A stretch of 64,000 nt of DNA from Streptomyces xanthii. GTDB lineage: Bacteria; Actinomycetota; Actinomycetes; Streptomycetales; Streptomycetaceae. The notes beneath the pieces were generated by a model. That model made no database searches and was not told the origin of the DNA. It worked only from the letters and a program-made list of their open reading frames with translations. The stretch is taken from contig NZ_CP061281.1 in NCBI RefSeq assembly GCF_014621695.1, positions 7,688,001-7,752,000 of the forward strand. Reading direction: 5' to 3'. Made by a program: the position numbers and the translations under genes. This document shows positions 57,235 through 64,000 of this stretch, one piece after another; the stretch's first letter is position 1, and the number at the start of each line of letters is the position of its first letter.

Positions 57235-58146
57235 ATGAAGATTCTGATCATCGGTGGAACCGGCATGATCGGCGCCCACGCCGCACTCCATCTGCGCGAC
57301 CACGGCCACTCCGTCACGGTCGCCGGCCGCCGACCGGCTCCCGACGACTCCCCGGTCGCCGACTTCCCGCACCTGGCCGGCGACTACACCGTGCCCACCT
57401 TCACTCCCGAGCAGCTCGCTCCCTTCGACGGCATCGTGTTCGCCGCAGGCCAGGACGTGCGGCACAAGAACCCCGAGGACGACACCACGACGTTCTGGGA
57501 GAACACTCAGCGTGCCGGGGTCCCCCGCATGGCAGCACTGGCCAAGCGGGCCGGCGTGAGCCGCTTCGTCCAAGTGGGCAGCTACTACCACCAGTTGCGC
57601 CCGGACCTGGCCGAGAGCAACCCCTACATCGCGGCACGCAAGGCGGCCGACGACGGGGCGCGAGCCCTCGCCGACGCGTCGTTCACCGTCTGCACCCTCA
57701 ACCCGCCCTCCATCATCGGGGCCGTTCCCGGCGCCTCTGCCCGGCGCTACCGTCGGATGGTGTCGTGGGCCGCCGGCAACGAGCCGGGGATCCCCGACTT
57801 CGCACCGCCCGGCGGCACCAACTACATGTCCGCCGAGTCCCTGGCCCAGGCCATTTTGGGAGCCCTGCTCCACGGAGAGTCCGGCGCGGCCTATCTGATC
57901 GGCGATCAGAACATGTCCTACCAGCAGTTCTTCCAGCTGCTGGTCGACGCAGCAGGCGGCAAGAGAGTCATAGGCGAGCGCGACGAGCAGCATCCGTTGC
58001 AACCGGACCCTGCCATCGTCCAGGGACGGGGCAACACCCTGGCCTACGAACCCGACCCCGAGGACGTGCGCCGCCTGGGGTTCACCCGGAACGACTGCGC
58101 TCGGGCGGTGAATGCACTCATCGAAGTCGTCACGGCCTCGCAGTGA
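57235..58146 (+). CDS. NAD-dependent epimerase/dehydratase (atypical/NmrA-like SDR)
   Basis: 303 residues with an AACGGAGC ribosome site. GGTGMIG at 7-13, then 'GHSVTVAGRRPAPDD', an Arg after strand 2 suggesting NADP. Instead of the canonical Tyr-x3-Lys it has 'YYHQLRPDLAESNPYIAARKAAD', so a YxxxK-like 'YIAARK' is shifted. The C-terminal region ('YMSAESLAQAILGALLHGESGAAYLIGDQNMSYQQFFQLL') is typical of epimerase-family proteins. It is co-transcribed with the SDR. Confidence 0.85.
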   Translation: MKILIIGGTGMIGAHAALHLRDHGHSVTVAGRRPAPDDSPVADFPHLAGDYTVPTFTPEQLAPFDGIVFAAGQDVRHKNPEDDTTTFWENTQRAGVPRMAALAKRAGVSRFVQVGSYYHQLRPDLAESNPYIAARKAADDGARALADASFTVCTLNPPSIIGAVPGASARRYRRMVSWAAGNEPGIPDFAPPGGTNYMSAESLAQAILGALLHGESGAAYLIGDQNMSYQQFFQLLVDAAGGKRVIGERDEQHPLQPDPAIVQGRGNTLAYEPDPEDVRRLGFTRNDCARAVNALIEVVTASQ

Positions 58147-58224
58147 CACGGCCGGAGTGAGCTGCGGACACGGAAGACCTTTGCGGCCCCTGGGGCTGGA
58201 CCAGGTCCCACGGGCACGCGGTGA

Positions 58225-58353
58225 TCTGTCTGTAGGCGTCGCGCACCGCTGAAGACCGACGGATGCGACGGTCTCGGCCCGCAGAAGCGCGGCGGTGGCT
58301 ACTGCATCACCAACTGCGGCCTCCACCAGATCAATTGGTACGATCTCTCCTGA
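58225..58353 (+). pseudogene. C-terminal relic of a Cys-containing (probably secreted) protein
   Basis: Forty-two codons without a start, ending 'KTDGCDGLGPQKRGGG', 'YCITNCGLHQINWYDLS' and stop. The Cys/Gly/Trp pattern looks like a real extracellular protein end. No family identified. The remaining gap (58147-58610) is otherwise empty. Confidence 0.4.
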
Positions 58354-58610
58354 CTCGGTCGATGACGGCGTAGGGCCCTCTGCGTACCGCCCAGGGGGCC
58401 TTCCGCCAGGTTTCCCCACGTCCGTCAGAGGGTGAGCCGATGCCCAGCCACCGGACACGAAGGCTGGGAGTTCTGCAGTCGTAGCCGCATGCCATACATG
58501 TGCACACGTCCACAAGTGAGCACTCGCGACGCATTGTTCAGGCGGTGCCGCGCCCTTTGCATGGCTGCATCCGACATTCATTCATGCAGCACCCACATCG
58601 GAGGGGAACC

Positions 58611-60522
58611 GTGCGGACCTCAGGACGCAGACGTACCGCTCACATACGTACCGCTCACGCACGTACCGACAGAGAACGAGGGATGGCCGATGGCCAGGGG
58701 GTCGCGGCGCTGCTGGCTGCCGCGGGCCTGTTGATGGCCGACCATGCCCGCTGCCCACGCCACCACAGCGGGGCAGGCACCGTGGCCTCCAGCGGTGACA
58801 CGGACACGCCGTCGCTGATCACCGGGCTCCACGAGCAGGCCTCCGCAGCGGGCAGCCCCACCGACGCGGCGCGCGACCACCTCAGAGCGAACAAGGGCGC
58901 CACCACATCGCTGACACCTCAGCGCAAGGTCTCCGGTCCGTCGGCACCACGACCGACAAGGAAGGCAGGGAAACGGTCCGGCTCCAGCAGAAGTACAAGG
59001 ACGTGGAGGTACCGCGGCCAGTACGTGGTCCGGATGGAGAAGAAGTCCGGCAAGCGCACCGTCACCGGGCCTCCGGCAAATACTTCACCGAGCTGAAGCT
59101 CGACTCGGTCACCCCGAAGGTCTCCAAGGATGTCGCGTGCAGCGCGCCGTCGGTGCCGTCGTCGCGCAGCTTGCCGGTGCCCCGCTGCACGCCCCGGCGC
59201 ACGGCAAGAAGGCCAGGCCCACCGTCCCGCTCGACGGCAAGGCCACCGGCCTGACGATCCTGCCCCAGGGTGCCGGCGTGCTCACCCGGTACATGACGGT
59301 CACCGGCGTGAACCCGGCCGACGGCACCCCCGTCAAGCAAGAGGTGTACGTCGACGCACGCTCCGGCTTCCCGCTGCTCCAGTACAGCGCCATTCAGACG
59401 TTCGGCGTGGCGGGCGCGGCGGCGGGAGCCACGGGCGACACCGGCACCGTCCCCATCACCAATGAGGCCACCACGGAGTCCCAGCTCGTGGTCAAGGGCA
59501 CCGGCACTCGCTACAACGGCGAGAAGGGCGAACTGAACCTGTACCAGGGCGCCGACGGCGCCTACCGGATGGTCGACTACGGCTTCCGGACCCCGGAGAG
59601 CCCGTACAGCGGCCCGATGCTGTAGACCTACGACGCCCGGGGCGTCGTAGGTCTCCGGGGCATCCGGTGTCTGGCCCACCGGCGTCAAGATCTTCAGGTC
59701 CGGCACCCCCGAACTCGGCGAGGACTTCACCAACTCCGGTGCCGTGGAGGCCCACTGGGCCGCCAACAAGGTGTACGGCTACTACAAGGACCACTTCGGC
59801 CGTAAGGTACTCGACGGCAAGGACGGGTACATGTACTCCCTCGTCGGTGTCACCGCCAACGGCCGGGCGTACAACAACGCCTTCTGGGACGGCGCCAGGA
59901 TGGTGTACGGCCAGGGCGGCGACGACTACCGCACCTTGTCCGCCGACACGACGTCGTCGGCCACGAGATGACCCACGGCGTCACCGAACACACGGCGGGA
60001 CTTGTCTACGCGGGGCAGTCCGGCGCGATCAACGAGGCGATCTCCGACTACTTCGGCAACGCCATCGACCTGGAGGCCAATGGCCAGTCGATGGACGACC
60101 CGGACTCCGGCCTGCTCGGCGAGGACCTGTGCACGACCCTCTCGCCGCGCGAGTGTGCGCTGCGCGACCTGAACAACGACATGACGACCTCGAAGGACCT
60201 CGTCGGCGCCTCGTTCCGCGGCGACAACAGCGGCGTGCACCTCAACTGGCCGATCGTCTCCGGCGCGCTGTGGGACATCCGGAAGAGCCTCGGCGGCGGC
60301 CTCGCCGACCGGATCGTCTACCGCGCTCTGACCGCGTACATGACGCCGCTCGACGGGTTCACCGAGGGCCGCGCCGCGATCATCGCCGCCGCGCAGGAGC
60401 TGGGCGCGACCAAGGCGCAGATCAAGACCGTCGAGGACGCCTTCGCCCGGCACGGCATCACCCCTGCATGGGAGTCGTGGTTCGCCAGGGAGATCGCTGA
60501 GCGCATCCCGTCCGAGAACTGA
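58611..60522 (+). pseudogene. M4 (thermolysin-type) neutral metalloprotease, broken by several frameshifts
   Basis: A GTG with GGAGGGG ribosome site starts a signal sequence and propeptide ('SLITGLHEQASAAGSPTDAARDHLRANKG'). The frame then slips near 58925, 58995 and 59090 within the FTP/PepSY propeptide. It resumes to 59625 ('YMTVTGVNPADGTPVKQEVYVDARSGFPLLQ'), meets a stop with a hairpin, resumes ('GAVEAHWAANKVYGYYKDHFGRKVLDGKDG') and loses one base near 59953, just before the zinc site HEMTH. The rest is intact (INEAISDYFGNAID, the third ligand Glu; HLNWPIVSGALW). No functional protease can be made. Confidence 0.88.
59625..59653. repeat. Perfect 13-bp hairpin at the break in the protease relic
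   Basis: GACCTACGACGCC, CGG loop, GGCGTCGTAGGTC. It begins in the TAG that truncates the upstream frame. Relative to intact M4 genes the coding sequence just here is partly missing, so the second arm may be an inverted duplication of the first. Confidence 0.8.
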
Positions 60523-60907
60523 GCGGCACCACCTCGCCGAACCGCGATCGCAGATCGGATCGAGCAGTTGGCGCGCGTGGCTCACGGCCGGAGTGTGATG
60601 TCCTGGAAGTGTCGCCCCTGAGGGGTGCAATATCTGTACTCGCGAATCAAGGATTCAGCGCGACCTGCATGCAGAATTATTCCCACCTCAGGTGGAGTCG
60701 AAAATATCGATGCGCTTGACGCGGTGTCTGCGTGCTACTGTCGGTGTCAGTTGCAGTTGTGGTTCCCAAATTTACGGCATCCCGACGGAATTTCGTTCCA
60801 CCGGGATGAATCTGAAAATTCCGGCTCATTGTCGGTCGGGGCAATCATCGCGGCGACACGGCTCCGCACGGTGCGGATGCCGGTGCACTGCCCCGAAGGA
60901 GAATGAC
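60523..60907. other. Promoter and 5' leader region of the cold-shock gene
   Basis: 385 bases without a gene. The segment from about 60620 to 60800 is notably AT-richer (for example around 60672-60710 and 60765-60820), as expected for a promoter and long untranslated leader. A TTGAC at 60716 has no well-spaced -10. Cold-shock genes often carry a structured leader. Confidence 0.4.
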
Positions 60908-61111
60908 ATGGCTACAGGTACCGTGAAGTGGTTCAACGCCGAAAAGGGCTTTGGCTTCATCGAGCAGGACGGTGGCGGCCCCGACGTGTTCGCCCACTAC
61001 TCGAACATCGCAGCCCAGGGCTTCCGTGAGCTGAGCGAGGGCCAGAAGGTCAGCTTCGACATCGCCCAGGGCCAGAAGGGTCCGACGGCTGAGAACATCG
61101 TTCCGGCCTGA
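60908..61111 (+). CDS. cspA: Cold-shock protein (CspA family)
   Basis: 67 residues with AAGGAGA upstream. A single cold-shock domain: [23 protein letters not shown]1 KGFGFI, RNP2 VFAHY. It binds single-stranded RNA/DNA and melts secondary structure. The group CspA - DEAD helicase - CBS-like - SCO5918-family matches a recalled S. coelicolor arrangement. Confidence 0.97.
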   Translation: MATGTVKWFNAEKGFGFIEQDGGGPDVFAHYSNIAAQGFRELSEGQKVSFDIAQGQKGPTAENIVPA

Positions 61112-61131
61112 GGCGACTGACGCACTCACTT

Positions 61132-61173
61132 GCAGCTGGGGCCCGCATCCTTCGGGGTGCGGGCCCCAGCTGC
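61132..61173 (+). terminator. Strong hairpin terminator after cspA
   Basis: A perfect 16-bp stem (61132-61147 with 61158-61173) and 10-base loop, 20 bases after the stop. Confidence 0.88.
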
Positions 61174-61411
61174 TGGCGCTCTGTGGCCGGGCGCCGAAGG
61201 AGGAGCCCCGTACGGGACGTTCCATTTTCGAGTCTCTCTCGCCCGGCGTTTCCCCGGCGTCTTGCCGTGAATCAATTTGTGGCGGGAATCCAGTCGGCGC
61301 GGCTCGCCCCATGATTTCGGAGTTCCGCGCAGGCGGCACGCGATCACCTTTTTCGTCGCGTCTCATTCGGCCCATTCTTGTGACCTTCCGCACGGCTCGA
61401 CGCTGCGGGGA

Positions 61412-61438
61412 TTCCTTGATGAGTGCCGTATCAAGGAA
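61412..61438 (+). promoter_or_regulatory. Shine-Dalgarno-sequestering hairpin of the DEAD-box helicase mRNA
   Basis: TTCCTTGAT (61412-61420) pairs perfectly with ATCAAGGAA (61430-61438) around a 9-base loop. The right arm contains the AAGGAA of the ribosome site for the ATG at 61447. An alternative helix, ACCTTCC (61383-61389) with GGAAGGT (61435-61441), uses the same site. The rest of 61174-61411 is an untranslated leader with no other gene. Confidence 0.6.
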
Positions 61439-61446
61439 GGTTCCGT

Positions 61447-62907
61447 ATGAACCGCACACGCACGACCGCCCGAGTCTCCCGAACCCGTGACGGCGGCCCC
61501 CATCGGAGAGGAACCGACGGCCGAACCGGCCCGAAGGGCTCCGGTATGCCCCGCACCGGTCAGCCGGTCACTCGCCCCGCCCGGGCGCTGGGGGAGTTCG
61601 CCCTCCCGGTGACGATCACCCCCGCCCTGCCCGCCGTGGAGCGCTTCGCGGATCTCGACCTGCCCAGGGAGCTCTTGGCCGCGCTCGGGGCGCAGGGCCT
61701 CACCGCGCCGTTCGCGATCCAGGCCGCGACGCTTCCGAACTCACTCGCGGGCCGGGACGTACTGGGCCGGGGCCGCACCGGCTCGGGCAAGACACTCGCC
61801 TTCGGTCTGGCCTTGTTGGCCCGCACCGCCGGGCGTCGTGCCGAGCCGCGGCACCCGCTGGGGCTCGTCCTCGTACCGACCCGTGAGCTGGCGCAGCAGG
61901 TCACCGAAGCGCTGACTCCGTACGCACGCGCCGTGCGGCTCCGTCTGGCCACGGTCGTGGGCGGCATGCCGGTGCGCCGACAGGCGACCGCGCTGAACGG
62001 CGGGGCCGAGATCCTCGTCGCCACGCCCGGTCGGCTGAAGGACCTCGTCGACCGCGGACACTGCCGCCTGGACCAGGTCGCCGTCACGGTCCTCGACGAG
62101 GCAGACCAGATGACCGACATGGGCTTCATGCCCCAGGTCACAGCACTGCTCGATCGGGTGCGCCCCCACGGGCAGCGCATGCTGTTCTCGGCCACGCTGG
62201 ACCGTAACGTCGACCTGCTCGTGCGCCGCTACCTCGACGACGCCGTGGTGCACTCCGTCGATCCCTCAGCCGGAGCGGTCAGCACCATGGAACATCACGT
62301 GCTCCACGTCAAAAGCACCGACAAGCACGCGACCACCACCGAGATCGCCGCACGCGAGGGGAGCGTGATCCTCTTCCTCGACACCAAGCACGCCGTCGAC
62401 CGCCTCACCGAGCACCTTCTGGGCAGCGGAGTAAGGGCGGCGGCCCTTCACGGCGGCAAGACGCAGCCGCAGCGCACCCGCACGTTGAAGCAGTTCAGGA
62501 CCGGGCGCGTCAGTGTTCTGGTGGCGACCAATGTCGCCGCCCGTGGCATCCACGTCGACAACCTCGATCTCGTGGTCAACGTGGATCCGCCGAGCGACCA
62601 CAAGGACTACCTGCACCGCGGCGGACGCACGGCCCGCGCCGGCGCGTCCGGCAGTGTCGTCACGCTGGTGACGCCGAACCAGCGCCGGAGCATGGCGCGC
62701 CTCATGGCGACCGCGGGCATCGTCCCGCAGATCACGCAGGTCTGTGCCGGAGCGCCCGACCTGCACCGCATCACGGGCGCACAGGCTCCCTCCGGGATCC
62801 CGGTTGCCATCACCGCGCCGGTGAGTGAGGACGGCAGGAGGCGCCGCGGTGCCGCAGCCGGCGGGCGCCGCCCCGCCGCCGCGGTCACTCCGATCGCGGC
62901 CGCGTAG
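61447..62907 (+). CDS. DEAD-box ATP-dependent RNA helicase
   Basis: 486 residues from ATG with AAGGAAGG upstream. Domain 1 (about 75-265): Q motif 'FAIQAATLPNSLAGRDVLG', Walker A GRTGSGKT, PTREL, GG, TPGR, DEAD in VLDEADQM, and SAT. Domain 2 (about 270-440): 'ILFLDTKHAVDRL', 'VLVATNVAARGIHVDNLDLVVNVD' and 'HRGGRTARAG'. The C-terminal tail is basic and Ala-rich. It unwinds structured RNA, especially in the cold. Translation is probably limited by the hairpin at 61412. Confidence 0.95.
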   Translation: MNRTRTTARVSRTRDGGPHRRGTDGRTGPKGSGMPRTGQPVTRPARALGEFALPVTITPALPAVERFADLDLPRELLAALGAQGLTAPFAIQAATLPNSLAGRDVLGRGRTGSGKTLAFGLALLARTAGRRAEPRHPLGLVLVPTRELAQQVTEALTPYARAVRLRLATVVGGMPVRRQATALNGGAEILVATPGRLKDLVDRGHCRLDQVAVTVLDEADQMTDMGFMPQVTALLDRVRPHGQRMLFSATLDRNVDLLVRRYLDDAVVHSVDPSAGAVSTMEHHVLHVKSTDKHATTTEIAAREGSVILFLDTKHAVDRLTEHLLGSGVRAAALHGGKTQPQRTRTLKQFRTGRVSVLVATNVAARGIHVDNLDLVVNVDPPSDHKDYLHRGGRTARAGASGSVVTLVTPNQRRSMARLMATAGIVPQITQVCAGAPDLHRITGAQAPSGIPVAITAPVSEDGRRRRGAAAGGRRPAAAVTPIAAA

Positions 62908-62953
62908 CCCATTCATGATCAGGAAACTGGCACATCACTGCAGGAGGCACCTA

Positions 62954-63340
62954 TTGACCGTCGTCCAGATGTACCCCCGCCCGGCCCGGAACACGGCGCC
63001 CGCGGCCGTTGACCCCCTCGACCACGCAGGTCCGCAGGTCTGGGACGCCATGACCGTCGAGGTCGCGCTCTCCCTCATGGCCGCCGCCCGTACCCGGCAC
63101 TTGGTCATCTGCGACGAGGACGGCCTGCGCACCGGCCGCGTCACCCTCGCCGGACTCACCGCCGTCCGGGAGAGCCCCCGATACAGCGACCGGACCCGCC
63201 TGCGCGACATCGTCGCAGGCTCAGCATCCTTCCCGCCGGCGTTGCACACGGGGTCGGGCCTCGGAGACCGGAACCGCACCGCCCCTCCAGAGCCCGCGAC
63301 GCAAGGACGGACCGCGGGCCTGCTGGCCGGCACCGGCTGA
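62954..63340 (+). CDS. CBS-like small protein of the cold-shock group
   Basis: 128 residues from TTG, chosen because a perfect AGGAGG lies seven bases upstream. An ATG five codons later lacks spacing, and an ATG at 62915 lacks a site. 'VWDAMTVEVALSLMAAARTRHLVICDEDGLRTGRVTLAGLTAVRES' is one CBS-like half, and 'RTRLRDIVAGS' follows. The tail is disordered. It probably binds a nucleotide or acts as a structural partner. It is in an operon-like position 46 bases after the helicase gene. Confidence 0.75.
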   Translation: MTVVQMYPRPARNTAPAAVDPLDHAGPQVWDAMTVEVALSLMAAARTRHLVICDEDGLRTGRVTLAGLTAVRESPRYSDRTRLRDIVAGSASFPPALHTGSGLGDRNRTAPPEPATQGRTAGLLAGTG

Positions 63341-63404
63341 GCGATCGAGGACCACACCGCACCAAGGCTCCCTCTCCCCGCCCTCCCGCACTCTGTGAGG
63401 CATC

Positions 63405-63737
63405 ATGCGCTGTGTCATCGCCCGTTTCCCGTTCGACCTGACGAAGAACGGTGTGCTCGAGTCGATGAAAGGCATCAAGCCCGAAGCGGCCCTCGGTGAC
63501 CTCGTCGTCATCGGGCGCCGCCATTACCCCGCCAAGCAGGTCGGCCAGATCATCACCCGTCAGGATCGGCGCGACTTCAGCTGCGCGGAGGTGGTGAGGG
63601 CGATGGTCCAACTCGGCTTCACCTGTCGCACCGCCCCCACAGCCCTGCCCGCCCCTGCGCCTCTGGATGACTCGTACCAGCGGGCTTCCGCCCTGCTCGG
63701 CACTCCACCCACCCGTCTCAGGTACGGCCAGGTGTGA
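63405..63737 (+). CDS. SCO5918 family protein
   Basis: 110 residues. The family start MRCVIARFPFDLTKNGVLES is followed by 'MKGIKPEAALGDLVVIGRRHYPAKQVGQIITRQDRRDFSCAEVVRAM', nearly invariant as recalled. The role is unknown, but it is constantly linked to cold-shock helicase genes. The ATG is 64 bases after the previous stop. Confidence 0.85.
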   Translation: MRCVIARFPFDLTKNGVLESMKGIKPEAALGDLVVIGRRHYPAKQVGQIITRQDRRDFSCAEVVRAMVQLGFTCRTAPTALPAPAPLDDSYQRASALLGTPPTRLRYGQV

Positions 63738-63757
63738 CACGAACGGAACGGTGAGCT

Positions 63758-63779
63758 CCGTCCGGTGCGCACCGGACGG
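63758..63779. terminator. 22-bp perfect palindrome, terminator or operator
   Basis: A self-complementary 22-base sequence centred on GTGC-GCAC (CCGTCCGGTGC and its complement), 20 bases after the SCO5918-family stop and facing the end of the next, opposite gene. It most likely acts as a bidirectional terminator, but with no loop a protein-binding site is possible. Confidence 0.55.
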
Positions 63780-63832
63780 GCCTCCCCGAGCCGCCTTCTC
63801 GGCCGGCGCCCGGACGGTTCAGGCTTCGGGTG

Positions 63833-64000
63833 CTACTTCTGAGGTCCCTGAGCACGGAGTTCTTCGTTGATGCGCTTCGCTTCCTCGAGCTGGTCCTCGA
63901 GGATGATGATGCGGCAGGCCGCCTCTATGGGCGTGCCGCCGTCGACGAGTTCGCGGGCGCGCCCGGCAATGCGCAGCTGGTAACGGGAGTAGCGCCGGTG
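63833..64000 (-). CDS. MerR-like regulator, C-terminal part (5' end outside window)
   Basis: The last 55 residues are visible: 'HRRYSRYQLRIAGRARELVDGG', 'TPIEAACRIIILEDQLEEA', 'KRINEELRAQGPQK' and stop. The 'G.....A.RI..LEDQL' helix followed by a coiled-coil-like segment resembles the C-terminal half of short MerR/HspR-type regulators found next to SCO5918-group genes. The start is beyond the window. Confidence 0.6.
   Translation of the reverse strand, partial: HRRYSRYQLRIAGRARELVDGGTPIEAACRIIILEDQLEEAKRINEELRAQGPQK

Noticed and set aside
60716..60741. TTGACG and TACTGT as a cspA promoter
   Set aside because: The spacer would be only 14 bases, too short for a housekeeping promoter.
1..64000. 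tRNA, rRNA, CRISPR or prophage signatures
   Set aside because: None recognised by reading; a tRNA or Rfam scan was not possible here.

Overview
The window looks like chromosomal DNA of a Streptomyces or a very close high-GC actinomycete. Coding regions are strongly GC-biased at third positions, GTG and TTG starts are common, genes are often coupled by four-base ATGA or GTGA overlaps, and many families are typical of the genus (SCO5918 family, DUF6221, DUF4383, LitR/LitS-like light genes, SigK/RskA). There are many regulators, secreted enzymes, orphan small families and gene relics, which fits an arm-proximal or accessory part of the chromosome. No rRNA, tRNA, CRISPR array or prophage was seen.

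Layout. 0-4 kb: partial VOC protein, PRC-barrel protein, MDR oxidoreductase, aldo/keto reductase relic, beta-carbonic anhydrase and Sua5/TsaC. 4-9.2 kb: a leftward quinate/shikimate catabolic set (MHS-type transporter, NAD-type shikimate dehydrogenase, 3-dehydroshikimate dehydratase fused to an HPPD-like domain, TetR regulator) with two related AT-rich candidate operators. 9.5-19 kb: a SigK regulon. The ECF factor SigK and anti-sigma RskA lie beside a five-gene fatty-acid-modification operon (FAD oxidoreductase, DUF1365, two CFA/UfaA1-type methyltransferases, DUF1295), a fasciclin lipoprotein and a membrane molybdo-oxidoreductase. Four matching promoters (CCAATCC, exactly 15 bases, CCGGATT-like) stand in front of these units. 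19-24 kb: hydrolase, DUF4383 protein and a light-response group (photolyase, LitS-like ECF factor, LitR-like B12/MerR regulator preceded by a coupled 37-codon leader ORF). 24-29 kb: relics of a ROK repressor and a GH1 enzyme, then a LacI regulator, a Tat-exported beta-helix protein and a GH16-CBM13 glucanase. 29-34.5 kb: MscS channel, NPP1-type secreted protein, nucleotidyltransferase, DUF4265 protein and FAD monooxygenase.

34.5-37 kb: a chimeric IS5-family transposase and a second IS-end relic flank a membrane protein gene. 37-48.9 kb: small orphan proteins, an esterase/MarR pair with two clear palindromic operators, a secreted TSP3-repeat protein ending in a DUF3289-like domain and overlapping a membrane protein gene (possible effector/immunity pair), an M9 collagenase, GntR, a serine hydrolase lacking canonical motifs, and DUF6221. 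49-53.4 kb: ABC-F ATPase with a 7-codon upstream ORF, an ECF sigma/CU044_5270 pair and a SMI1/KNR4 protein. 53.6-58.1 kb: CGNR regulator with twin operators facing an epoxide hydrolase; IclR regulator facing an SDR and an NAD-dependent epimerase. 58.2-60.5 kb: a C-terminal relic and a badly broken M4 neutral protease gene with a perfect hairpin at one break. 60.9-64 kb: a cold-shock group (CspA, DEAD-box helicase with its Shine-Dalgarno inside a hairpin, CBS-like and SCO5918-family proteins) and a partial MerR-like gene at the edge.

All family calls come from reading the sequence and recalled family knowledge. No database search was run.
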